Assembly: GCA_044373665.1 (NCBI GenBank)
Contig: JBIPNH010000009.1
Span: forward strand, 1 to 42,177
DNA: 42,177 bases
Reading direction: 5' to 3'
Origin: JABMMZ01 sp044373665
GTDB taxonomy: Bacteria > Bacteroidota > Bacteroidia > NS11-12g > UBA955
In this document: positions 1-8,300 of the stretch, piece by piece
Position numbering within the stretch: position 1 is the stretch's first letter
How the letters are laid out: each line of letters opens with the position of its first letter
Program-made: the position numbers and the translations under genes
Notes under the pieces: generated by a model
Databases searched by the model: none
The model's input: only the letters and a program-made list of their open reading frames with translations
Told to the model about the DNA's origin: nothing

Positions 1-26
1 TAACTAATAACCACTAACTAATAACC
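1..26. repeat. Two direct copies of a 12-mer, 14-nt period
   Basis: The 12-mer TAACTAATAACC occurs at 1-12 and again at 15-26, and a degenerate partial copy (TTAACCAC) follows at 28-35. The repeat touches the window edge, so the full number of copies is unknown. It lies directly in front of the hpf start codon. Function is unknown. Confidence 0.6.
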
Positions 27-43
27 CTTAACCACAATACAAT

Positions 44-346
44 ATGGATATTCAATTTCAAACCCCACATTTTAAAGCTGACAAAAAACTTTTGGATTTA
101 ATTTCACAAAAATTGAACAAATTAGAGCACTTTTATGACAAGATAATAGATGCATCGGTGTTTTTAAAGATAGAAAAGTCGGACGACAAAGAAAATAAAG
201 TACTCGAAATAAAGATAAATGTCCTAAATGCGACCTTATTTGTTGAGGAAAAGGATAAAACTTTTGAGAATGCTTTAGATAAAGCAGAAGATGCCTTAAA
301 AACCAAGCTAATAAAGTATAAACAGAAGATTTTACAAGTTAGTTAA
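44..346 (+). CDS. hpf: Short-form ribosome hibernation promoting factor (HPF/YfiA family)
   Basis: The 100-aa protein matches the S30AE/sigma-54 modulation family. It starts with the typical strand MDIQFQTPHFKAD and has the pattern ...LISQKLNKLEHFYDKI... followed by ...ENALDKAEDALKTKLIKYKQK near the end. Family members bind the 30S decoding region in stationary phase and silence or dimerise ribosomes. At 100 aa it is the short form, without the C-terminal dimerisation domain of long HPF. The ATG follows an A/C-rich leader with no Shine-Dalgarno site. It precedes the tRNA-tuf cluster on the same strand, in line with its translation role. Confidence 0.9.
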   Translation: MDIQFQTPHFKADKKLLDLISQKLNKLEHFYDKIIDASVFLKIEKSDDKENKVLEIKINVLNATLFVEEKDKTFENALDKAEDALKTKLIKYKQKILQVS

Positions 347-441
347 GTCTTTTTTTGTATTAAAAAACGACTAACAAACGGCGTTAAAAGCAATGTTTTA
401 GAGAACTTAAAATAATTTTTTTAAAAAAAAATTAAAAACGC

Positions 442-472
442 TTTGAAAAGTCAAATTAATTCGCTTTTTTTG
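442..472 (+). promoter_or_regulatory. Predicted promoter of the tRNA-tuf cluster
   Basis: A -33-like TTTG (442-445) and a -7-like TTTTTTTG (465-472, one mismatch from TAnnTTTG) are separated by 19 nt, the spacing known for Bacteroidota promoters. The first tRNA begins 58 nt further on. The call is inferred from sequence only. Confidence 0.45.
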
Positions 473-530
473 CAGTCCTTTTTACAAAAATCAAAGAAGA
501 TTAAATGTAGAAAAGACAGTTCTTTAAAAT

Positions 531-603
531 GCCACTTTAGCTCAGCTGGTAGAGCAACTGATTTGTAATCAGTAGGTCGTTGGTTCGATCCCGACAAGTG
601 GCT
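531..603 (+). tRNA. tRNA-Thr (anticodon UGU)
   Basis: A full cloverleaf can be drawn. The acceptor GCCACTT (531-537) pairs with AAGTGGC (596-602), and the discriminator is at 603. The anticodon loop is 562-568 with anticodon TGT at 564-566, and the T-arm contains GGTTCGATCC. CCA is not encoded. It is first in a four-tRNA run before tuf. Confidence 0.97.
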
Positions 604-617
604 CATTGCAATGCATT

Positions 618-698
618 GGGGAGTTTCCAGAGTGGCTAAATGGGACAGACTGTAAATCTGTTGCTTCGGCTTCGGTGGTTCGAATCCACCACTCCCCA
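618..698 (+). tRNA. tRNA-Tyr (anticodon GUA)
   Basis: The acceptor GGGGAGT (618-624) pairs with ACTCCCC (691-697), with discriminator A at 698. Anticodon GTA is at 652-654. The long variable arm (TGCTTCGGCTTCGG region) is the class II feature expected of bacterial tRNA-Tyr. Confidence 0.97.
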
Positions 699-751
699 CT
701 CATTCTTTTATTTACAGAGAATAGAAGTTTGTGAAGATAGGCCTTAAAATT

Positions 752-824
752 GCGGGAGTAGCTCAGTTGGTAGAGCGACAGCCTTCCAAGCTGTAGGTCG
801 CGGGTTCGAGCCTCGTCTCCCGCT
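752..824 (+). tRNA. tRNA-Gly (anticodon UCC)
   Basis: The acceptor GCGGGAG (752-758) pairs with CTCCCGC (817-823), with discriminator T at 824. The anticodon stem 778-782/790-794 encloses anticodon TCC at 785-787. Confidence 0.97.
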
Positions 825-893
825 CGCTTTAAGTTGATAATCAACAAACAAGTGAGTTTGATTATCAAAGAATGAGCAAAACGACAAAACATT

Positions 894-965
<72 letters not shown>

Positions 966-1025
966 CAAAGCAAAAAAAAATAGAAACATAACAATAAAAA
1001 TAAAATATAATTAAATTTAAAAATC

Positions 1026-2213
1026 ATGGCAAAAGAAACATTTGACCGCTCCAAAGCCCACGTTAACATTGGTACAATTGGCCACGTCGACCACGGTAAA
1101 ACTACATTAACAGCTGCTATTACTTCAGTTTTAGCGAATGCTGGTTTATCTGAAGCTCGTTCTTTCGATTCAATTGACTCTGCTCCAGAAGAAAAAGAAA
1201 GAGGTATCACAATCAACACTGCACACGTTGAATATTCAACAGCAACGCGTCACTATGCTCACGTTGACTGTCCAGGTCACGCGGATTATGTTAAAAACAT
1301 GGTAACGGGTGCTGCTCAAATGGACGGAGCTATCTTAGTTTGCGCTGCAACTGATGGTCCAATGCCACAAACACGTGAACACATTCTACTTGCTCGTCAG
1401 GTTGGTGTACCTCGTCTTGTAGTATTTATGAACAAATGCGACATGGTTGATGATTCTGAATTATTAGACTTAGTAGAAATGGAACTTCGTGACTTATTAA
1501 GCTTCTACAACTTTGACGGAGACAATACTCCAATCATCCGTGGATCTGCTTTAGGTGGATTAAATGGTGAGCCTGTGTGGGTTGAAAAAATCATGGAATT
1601 AATGGCAGCTGTAGATACTTACATACCAATTCCACCAAGATTGGTTGATCAACCATTCCTAATGCCAATTGAAGACGTGTTTTCAATCACTGGTCGTGGA
1701 ACAGTTGCTACAGGTAGAATCGAAAGAGGTGTTGTAAACGTAGGTGAGCCAGTTGACATCATTGGTTTAGGTGACGAAAAACTTTCTTCAACTGTAACAG
1801 GTGTTGAGATGTTCAGAAAATTATTGGACAGAGGTGAAGCTGGTGACAATGCTGGTATCTTATTAAGAGGTATCGACAAAGAATCTATCAAAAGAGGTAT
1901 GGTAATCTGTAAACCAGGTTCAGTTACTCCACACTCTAAATTTAAAGCTGAAGTATACGTGTTAAGTAAAGAAGAAGGTGGAAGACACACTCCTTTCTTT
2001 AACAAATATCGTCCTCAGTTCTATTTCAGAACCACTGATATCACAGGTGAAGTTTCATTACCAGAAGGTGTTGAAATGTGTATGCCAGGTGACAACATCA
2101 CTGTAACAGTTCAATTGATTGCTCCAATTGCGATGGAAAAAACATTACGTTTTGCGATTCGTGAAGGTGGTAGAACAATCGGTGCTGGTCAGGTAACTGA
2201 AATTTTAGATTAA
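1026..2213 (+). CDS. tuf: Elongation factor Tu
   Basis: The 395-aa GTPase delivers aminoacyl-tRNA to the ribosomal A site. All G motifs are present: GHVDHGKT at 19-26, the RGITI switch I segment near 59-63, DCPGH at 81-85 and NKCD at 136-139. The two C-terminal beta-barrel domains follow, and the length is normal for the family. The ATG follows an A-rich leader 60 nt after tRNA-Thr, and four tRNA genes sit directly upstream in the classical tufB arrangement. A hairpin with a short T-run follows the stop codon. Only one tuf is visible in the window. Confidence 0.99.
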   Translation: MAKETFDRSKAHVNIGTIGHVDHGKTTLTAAITSVLANAGLSEARSFDSIDSAPEEKERGITINTAHVEYSTATRHYAHVDCPGHADYVKNMVTGAAQMDGAILVCAATDGPMPQTREHILLARQVGVPRLVVFMNKCDMVDDSELLDLVEMELRDLLSFYNFDGDNTPIIRGSALGGLNGEPVWVEKIMELMAAVDTYIPIPPRLVDQPFLMPIEDVFSITGRGTVATGRIERGVVNVGEPVDIIGLGDEKLSSTVTGVEMFRKLLDRGEAGDNAGILLRGIDKESIKRGMVICKPGSVTPHSKFKAEVYVLSKEEGGRHTPFFNKYRPQFYFRTTDITGEVSLPEGVEMCMPGDNITVTVQLIAPIAMEKTLRFAIREGGRTIGAGQVTEILD

Positions 2214-2237
2214 TTTCACTGAAATAATAAATTATTC

Positions 2238-2271
2238 AAAGGCTGTTGGTTGAAACACACTAACAGCTTTT
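2238..2271 (+). terminator. Hairpin after tuf, likely terminator
   Basis: The arm AAAGGCTGTTGG (2238-2249) pairs with CTAACAGCTTTT (2260-2271). This gives 12 bp with two G-U pairs and a short T-run of four inside the 3' arm. The U-tract is weak, so read-through into tRNA-Trp (2279) is plausible. Confidence 0.6.
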
Positions 2272-2278
2272 GACATAG

Positions 2279-2349
2279 ACGGGAATAGTTCAATGGTAGA
2301 ATAGAGGTCTCCAAAACCTTTGATCAGGGTTCGAATCCTTGTTCCCGTG
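2279..2349 (+). tRNA. tRNA-Trp (anticodon CCA)
   Basis: The acceptor ACGGGAA (2279-2285) pairs with TTCCCGT (2342-2348), and the discriminator G at 2349 is normal for Trp. The anticodon stem 2304-2308/2316-2320 encloses CCA at 2311-2313. It lies only 16 nt before secE, a common bacterial arrangement. Confidence 0.96.
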
Positions 2350-2365
2350 CAAAAAAAATAAAAGA

Positions 2366-2560
2366 ATGGAAAAAATTAAAAATCTTTGGAATAGTTCAGT
2401 TGACGAATTACTAAACAAAGTATCTTGGCCAACTTGGGATCAATTAAGAGAAAGTGCAGTTATTGTTCTTATCTCATCTATAATTTTTGCAGTATTTTTA
2501 ATGCTTTTAGATTATGGTATTGGTTTTGGCTTAGACTTTTTATACGGAGTAACTAAATAA
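2366..2560 (+). CDS. secE: Preprotein translocase subunit SecE
   Basis: This 64-aa single-span protein is the short SecE form. It has the amphipathic KVSWPTWDQL segment typical of SecE just before one transmembrane helix (about residues 30-52). SecE clamps SecY in the SecYEG export channel. The ATG at 2366 was chosen because an upstream in-frame start (2339) lies inside the tRNA-Trp gene. The stop TAA overlaps the nusG ATG by one base, so the two are translationally coupled. Confidence 0.95.
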   Translation: MEKIKNLWNSSVDELLNKVSWPTWDQLRESAVIVLISSIIFAVFLMLLDYGIGFGLDFLYGVTK

Positions 2561-3102
2561 TGGAAGCAACAGATTTACAATGGTATGTTGTCCGTGCAGT
2601 TTCTGGGCAAGAGAAAAAAGTTAAGGCGAATTTAGAAAGTGAGTTAATCAAAGGTAAACTTACTGAATATGTGCCTCAAATTTTAATACCAATGGAAAAA
2701 GTTTACAAAATAAAAGATGGTAAAAAAGTAGCCAAAGAACGTAACTATTTTCCAGGATATATTTTAATACAAGCCAAGTTTTTTGGTGAAGTACAAGCTA
2801 CCATTAAAGGTATTAATGGTGTTGTTGGTTTTTTGGGTACCAAAGATAAACCAGTTCCATTAAGACAATCAGAAGTTAATAGAATCTTAGGTAACGCAGA
2901 CGAAAATGGAACAATCCAATCAGACGTTGCAGAACCATACATTGTTGGAGAAGCGATTAAAGTAACTGACGGTCCATTCAGTGGATTCAGTGGAGTAATT
3001 GAAGAAGTGAATGACGAAAAGAAAAAAGTGAAAGTTATGGTTAAAATTTTTGGAAGAAGAACACCACTAGAACTTAACTACAATCAAGTTGAAAAAGAAT
3101 AA
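2560..3102 (+). CDS. nusG: Transcription termination/antitermination factor NusG
   Basis: The 180-aa protein has the NGN domain at the N-terminus (QWYVVRAVSGQEKKV at the start, then RNYFPGYILIQ) and a KOW domain in the last third (VTDGPFSGFSGVIEEV). NusG binds the RNA polymerase clamp and links transcription to ribosomes or Rho. The length is normal. It overlaps secE by 1 nt and precedes rplK by 21 nt, the universal secE-nusG-rplK order. Confidence 0.97.
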   Translation: MEATDLQWYVVRAVSGQEKKVKANLESELIKGKLTEYVPQILIPMEKVYKIKDGKKVAKERNYFPGYILIQAKFFGEVQATIKGINGVVGFLGTKDKPVPLRQSEVNRILGNADENGTIQSDVAEPYIVGEAIKVTDGPFSGFSGVIEEVNDEKKKVKVMVKIFGRRTPLELNYNQVEKE

Positions 3103-3123
3103 AGAAATAACACAATATATAAT

Positions 3124-3561
3124 ATGGCAAAAGAAATAACAGGTTATGTAAAATTGCAAGTAAAAGGCGGACAAGCAAATCCCGCACCTCCCATTGGACC
3201 TGCATTGGGCTCAAAAGGTGTAAACATTATGGAATTTTGTAAACAATTTAACGGACGTACACAAGATAGAATGGGTAAAGTATTACCTATTGTATTAACA
3301 GTATACTCTGATAAGTCGTTTGATTTCATCATCAAAACACCACCAGTTGCAACACAAATTTTAGAAGCAACGAAAGCTGCAAAAGGTTCTGCTGAACCAA
3401 ATCGTAAAAAAGTAGCGGAATTAACTTGGGATCAAGTTAAAACCATTGCTGAAGAAAAAATGCCTGACTTAAACTGTTTTAATGTAGAATCTGCAATGAA
3501 CATGGTAGCTGGTACAGCAAGAAGTATGGGTATAACAATAGCAGGAGATAAACCTTTTTAA
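3124..3561 (+). CDS. rplK: 50S ribosomal protein L11
   Basis: The 145-aa protein has the diagnostic L11 N-terminal stretch PAPPIGPALGSKGVNIMEFC near residues 20-40 and the C-terminal rRNA-binding domain ending in GTARSMGI. L11 forms the GTPase-associated stalk base on 23S rRNA. It lies 18 nt upstream of rplA, and the two form the classical L11 operon, in which L1 is the usual autogenous repressor (family knowledge, not shown here). Confidence 0.98.
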   Translation: MAKEITGYVKLQVKGGQANPAPPIGPALGSKGVNIMEFCKQFNGRTQDRMGKVLPIVLTVYSDKSFDFIIKTPPVATQILEATKAAKGSAEPNRKKVAELTWDQVKTIAEEKMPDLNCFNVESAMNMVAGTARSMGITIAGDKPF

Positions 3562-3579
3562 CAATTTATTAGAAAACAA

Positions 3580-4275
3580 ATGGCACTTACAAAGAATAGA
3601 AAAAAAGTTATTGGAAATGTAGATAGTTCAAAAGTTTATTCACTTTCTGAAGCTACAAACCTTTTAAAAGGTATAACGTTTACAAAATTCGATTCATCAG
3701 TTGATATCGACGTAAGATTAGGAGTTGATCCAAAACAAGCTAATCAAATGGTAAGAGGTGTTGCTACACTTCCACATGGTACAGGTAAAACTGTAAGAGT
3801 ATTAGTTTTGTGTACTCCCGATAAAGAAGCTGAAGCAAAAGCTGCAGGAGCTGATTATGTTGGTTTAGACGATTATATCGACAAAATCAGTAACGGTTGG
3901 TTAGACATAGACATTATCATTACCATGCCTGCTGTAATGGCAAAACTTGGTAAGTTAGGAAAAATATTGGGTCCACGTAACTTAATGCCAAACCCTAAAT
4001 CAGGAACTGTTACTCCTGATGTAGCGAAAGCAGTGACTGAAGTAAAAGCTGGTAAAATCGACTTTAAAGTTGACAAAACTGGTATTATTCATACTTCAAT
4101 CGGAAAAGTTAGCTTCCAACCCAATCAAATCGTTGAGAATGCTGTAGAGATTATGCAAACTCTTAGCAAGCTTAAGCCCTCTGCTTCTAAAGGGACTTAT
4201 TTCAAAAGCGTGTACATAAGCTCAACTATGAGCCCAAGTATTTGCATAGACATCAAATCAATTCCAGGAATTTAA
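3580..4275 (+). CDS. rplA: 50S ribosomal protein L1
   Basis: The 231-aa protein has L1 hallmarks: GVATLPHGTGKTVRVLV near residue 60-75, KLGKILGPRNLMPNPKSGTV near residues 126-146, and a C-terminal SSTMSPSI segment. L1 forms the mobile stalk at the E site. Length is normal. It starts 18 nt after rplK and ends 9 nt before rplJ, so there is no room for a separate L10 leader between them. Confidence 0.98.
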   Translation: MALTKNRKKVIGNVDSSKVYSLSEATNLLKGITFTKFDSSVDIDVRLGVDPKQANQMVRGVATLPHGTGKTVRVLVLCTPDKEAEAKAAGADYVGLDDYIDKISNGWLDIDIIITMPAVMAKLGKLGKILGPRNLMPNPKSGTVTPDVAKAVTEVKAGKIDFKVDKTGIIHTSIGKVSFQPNQIVENAVEIMQTLSKLKPSASKGTYFKSVYISSTMSPSICIDIKSIPGI

Positions 4276-4284
4276 TCTACTTAA

Positions 4285-4803
4285 ATGAAAAGAGAAGAAA
4301 AAAACGCAGTTATTGCCGAACTAACAGAAAAGTTCAATTCAGTAAATTCATTGTATATTGCCGATACGTCTAGTATTGGAGCAATTGATACAAATCACTT
4401 CAGAAGAGAACTTTACAAAAACGGTATTACAATGCTTATCGCTAAAAACACTCTGATTTTAAAAGCGATGCGTGATTCAGGTAAAGATTTCGGTGAATTA
4501 GAGGGTGCTTTAAAAGGTACTTCAGCTTTGTTATTTAGTGAAAACTTTAAAGCACCAGCTCAAGCCATCTTAAAGTTCAGAAAAAAAGGAGATAAACCCA
4601 AATTAAAAGGTGCTTACATTGATAGCGCTGTATTTATTGGAGACAATCAACTTGATGCTCTAAGTCAATTAAAATCGAAAGAAGACCTAGTTGGAGAAAT
4701 CATTGGAATGCTCCAATCTCCAGCACAAAACGTTATCTCAGCTTTACAAAGCAGTGGTGGAACAATCGCAGGTATTGTTAAGACATTATCAGAAAAAAAT
4801 TAA
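4285..4803 (+). CDS. rplJ: 50S ribosomal protein L10
   Basis: The 172-aa stalk-base protein matches L10, with the N-terminal MKREEKNAVIAELTEKFN, the central VLLF-like GTSALLFSENFKAPAQ segment and a C-terminal helix that carries L7/L12 dimers. It sits 9 nt after rplA. The usual long L10 autoregulatory leader found in E. coli is therefore absent here, unless it overlaps rplA coding sequence. Confidence 0.97.
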   Translation: MKREEKNAVIAELTEKFNSVNSLYIADTSSIGAIDTNHFRRELYKNGITMLIAKNTLILKAMRDSGKDFGELEGALKGTSALLFSENFKAPAQAILKFRKKGDKPKLKGAYIDSAVFIGDNQLDALSQLKSKEDLVGEIIGMLQSPAQNVISALQSSGGTIAGIVKTLSEKN

Positions 4804-4836
4804 TCAAACAAACAAAAATTTAAAAAATCAAAAAAA

Positions 4837-5208
4837 ATGGCAGATTTAAAACAATTCGCAGAACAACTAGTAAATCTAACAGTTAAAGAAGTAAAAGAAC
4901 TAGCAGACATTTTAAAAAATGACTATGGTATCGAACCAGCAGCGGCAGCAGTTGCAGTAGCAGCTCCAGCAGCAGCAGCAGAAGTAGCAGCAGAGAAAAC
5001 AGAATTCACTGTAACTCTAAAAAATGCTGGTGCTAACAAACTTCAAATCGTTAAATTAGTTAAAGATTTAACTGGTTTAGGCTTGAAAGAAGCAAAAGAA
5101 TTAGTAGACGGAGCTCCAAAACCTGTAAAAGAAAATATATCAAAAGCAGAAGCTGAAGATATCAAAAATAAACTTACAGAAGCTGGCGCAGACGTTGAAA
5201 TCGCTTAA
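4837..5208 (+). CDS. rplL: 50S ribosomal protein L7/L12
   Basis: The 123-aa acidic stalk protein has an N-terminal dimerisation domain, an alanine/valine-rich hinge (about residues 37-54) and the conserved C-terminal domain with KIQIVK-like LQIVKLVKDLTGLGLKEAKEL. It recruits and activates translational GTPases. Its stop codon is followed by a strong terminator hairpin before rpoB. Confidence 0.98.
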   Translation: MADLKQFAEQLVNLTVKEVKELADILKNDYGIEPAAAAVAVAAPAAAAEVAAEKTEFTVTLKNAGANKLQIVKLVKDLTGLGLKEAKELVDGAPKPVKENISKAEAEDIKNKLTEAGADVEIA

Positions 5209-5228
5209 TTCTACGTATTTAATCCTAT

Positions 5229-5275
5229 AACGCCAATAGACCCACTCAAACCGATGGGTCTTTTGGTGTTTTTTT
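5229..5275 (+). terminator. Terminator/attenuator between rplL and rpoB
   Basis: The arm 5229-5244 pairs with 5255-5270 in a 16-position stem with one T-T mismatch and one G-U pair. The loop is 10 nt and a run of T follows (5269-5275). It would set the ratio of ribosomal protein to polymerase mRNA, as an attenuator does at this place in other bacteria. There is no obvious strong TAnnTTTG box between it and rpoB, so rpoBC may rely on read-through. Confidence 0.85.
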
Positions 5276-5330
5276 ACATTTTCCATAAAATCGGTTTAAA
5301 CAAAACATAACAATAATTAATTTTACAAAA

Positions 5331-8300
5331 TTGGCAACAAAAGTAAAACAACCAAAAAGAATCAACTTTGGCTCTATCGATAAAGTCGTTGATTACCCAG
5401 ATTTTCTTGATGTTCAGTTACAATCTTTTAAGGAATTTTTTCAGTTAGAAACACATGTTGATAAAAGAACCGACGAAGGTTTATTCAAAGTGTTTCAAGA
5501 AAATTTCCCAATTAATGACACAAGAAATATATTCACATTAGAATTTTTAGATTATTTCGTTGATCCACCAAGATACTCTATTCAAGAGTGTATCGAAAGA
5601 GGATTGACTTATTCAGTTCCGTTTAAAGCTAAATTAAAACTATCTTGTAACGACCCTGAACATGAGGATTTTGAAACAATTGTACAAGATGTTTATCTTG
5701 GAACAATTCCATACATGACTCCAAGTGGTACCTTTGTAATTAATGGTGCTGAAAGAGTTATTGTGTCTCAATTACATCGTTCCCCAGGTGTATTCTTCGG
5801 ACAATCATACCATACCAATGGTACTAAATTGTATTCTGCAAGAGTAATTCCGTTTAAAGGATCTTGGATTGAATTCGCAACTGACGTAAACAATGTCATG
5901 TATGCTTATATTGACAGAAAGAAAAAATTCCCAGTAACGACTCTTTTGAGAGCTATTGGTTTTGAAACAGATAAAGATATCCTTAATATTTTCGGTTTGG
6001 CTGAAGAAGTTAAAGTTTCTAAATCAGGATTAAAAAAACATATAGGACGTAAACTTTCTGCGAGAGTTTTACGTACTTGGGTTGAGGATTTTGTGGATGA
6101 GGATACCGGTGAGGTTGTCTCTATCGAACGTAACGAAGTTATTATCGAACGTGACACTATCTTGGAAAATTCTCATATCGATGAAATCGTTGACGCAGGT
6201 GTAAAAACAATTATTCTTAATAAAGAAGAAGAAGGTAAAAATGACTTCTCTATTATCTATAATACTTTACAAAAAGATGCATCAAACAATGGAAAAGAAG
6301 CTGTAGAATTAATCTACAGACAATTAAGAAATACTGATCCACCCGATGAAGAAACTGCTCGTGGTATCATTGAAAGATTATTCTTCTCTGATAAACGTTA
6401 TGACTTAGGTGAAGTTGGTCGTTTCAGAATAAATAAAAAACTAAACTTAACCACCAGTATGGATGTTAAGATTTTAACGAATGAAGACATTATTAAAATC
6501 ATAACTTACCTAATTGAATTGAGTAATAGCCGTTCTGAAGTGGATGATATTGACCACTTAAGTAACAGACGTGTTAGAACAGTAGGTGAACAATTGTATG
6601 CTCAATTTGGTGTAGGTTTAGCGCGTATGGCTAGAACCATTCGTGAAAAAATGAACATCCGTGACAATGAAGTGTTTACACCAACTGATTTGATTAATGC
6701 ACGTTCATTGTCTTCTGTAATCAACTCATTCTTTGGAACCAATCAGTTATCTCAGTTTATGGACCAAACCAATCCATTGGCTGAAATTACCCACAAAAGA
6801 AGAATGTCTGCACTTGGACCAGGTGGTTTGAGTAGAGAAAGAGCAGGTTTCGAAGTACGTGACGTTCACTATACTCACTATGGTAGATTATGTACAATTG
6901 AAACGCCTGAGGGACCAAACATTGGTTTGATTTCATCTTTGTGTGTTCACGCAAAAATTAACAGCATGGGCTTCATCGAAACACCATATTGGCCAGTTGA
7001 AAATGGTCGTGTTGCTTTTGATAAACCAGTTGTATACTTAAGTGCTGAAGAAGAAGATGGAAACGTTATCGCACAGTGTAACGTAGATACTGATAACAAT
7101 GGTCAGTTTAATACCAACGAGGTTAAAGCTAGATTTGAAGGTGACTTCCCATTGGTTGAACCAGAAAAATTACATTACATGGACGTTGCGCCTAATCAAA
7201 TTGTGTCTATTGCAGCTTCATTAATTCCATTCTTGGAACATGATGATGCGAACAGAGCCTTGATGGGATCGAACATGCAACGTCAAGCAGTTCCATTATT
7301 AAGACCAGAAGCTCCAATCGTTGGAACAGGTCTTGAAGAACGTGTAGCTAAAGATTCAAGAGCATTAATTATTGCTGAAAATGATGGTGTTGTTGATTTT
7401 GTAGATGCAAATGAAATCAGACTTAAATACGATTATACAGAACATGATGAGTTAGTAAACTTTGTAAGTAATACTAAATCTTACATGGTAACTAAATTCT
7501 TAAGAACCAACCAAAGTACATGTATCAACCTTCGTCCGATTGTTAAAAAAGGACAAAGAGTGTTAAAAGGAGATGTATTATGTGAAGGTTATGCAACTCA
7601 AGATGGAGAATTAGCAATTGGTAGAAATCTGAAAGTGGCTTTCATGCCATGGCAAGGTTACAACTTTGAGGATGCTATCGTAATCTCAGAAAAAGTAGTT
7701 AGTGACGATTGGTATACATCAATACACATTGATGAATATGAATTAGAAGTAAGAGATACCAAAAGAGGTGAAGAAGAATTAACCAATGATATTCCAAACG
7801 TAAGTGAAGAAGCAACCAAAAATCTAGATGAAAATGGATTAATAAGAGTTGGTGCTGAAATCAAAGAAGGAGATATTATCATCGGTAAAATTACACCTAA
7901 AGGTGAAACAGAACCTTCTCCTGAAGAAAAACTATTAAGAGCAATTTTCGGAGACAAAGCAGGTGACGTAAAAGACGCCTCATTAAAAGCATCACCATCT
8001 ACTGAAGGTATAGTAATTGACAAAAAATTATTTACTAAAACCAAAAAAGAGAAAGGTGCTAAAACCGAAGAAAAAGCTAAGCTTGTTAAAAACGAACAAG
8101 AACACAAACGTAATAAAGAAAAACTAACAGAAATATTAGTTCAAAAATTATTCAAAGTTCTTAACGGTAAAACTTCAGCTGGTGTTAAATCTGTTTATGG
8201 AGATGACATGATTCCAAAAGGAACTAAATTTACTCAAAAAAATCTATCAAGTGTAGATTATGATAACGTAAACTTTAGTAGTTGGTCTTCAGATGCTGAG

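Noticed and set aside
451..892. Minus-strand open frames across the tRNA cluster
   Set aside because: They run antisense through the tRNA-Thr, tRNA-Tyr and tRNA-Gly genes, whose cloverleaf structures explain the sequence fully. The translated strings (such as GGFEPPKP and RDLQLGRL) are well-known false peptides from antisense tRNA.
6741..6830. Rifampicin-resistance substitution in rpoB
   Set aside because: The key residues D478, H488 and S493 (E. coli D516, H526, S531) are wild type. Differences such as N518T, S522A and I530M (E. coli numbering) look like normal lineage variation.
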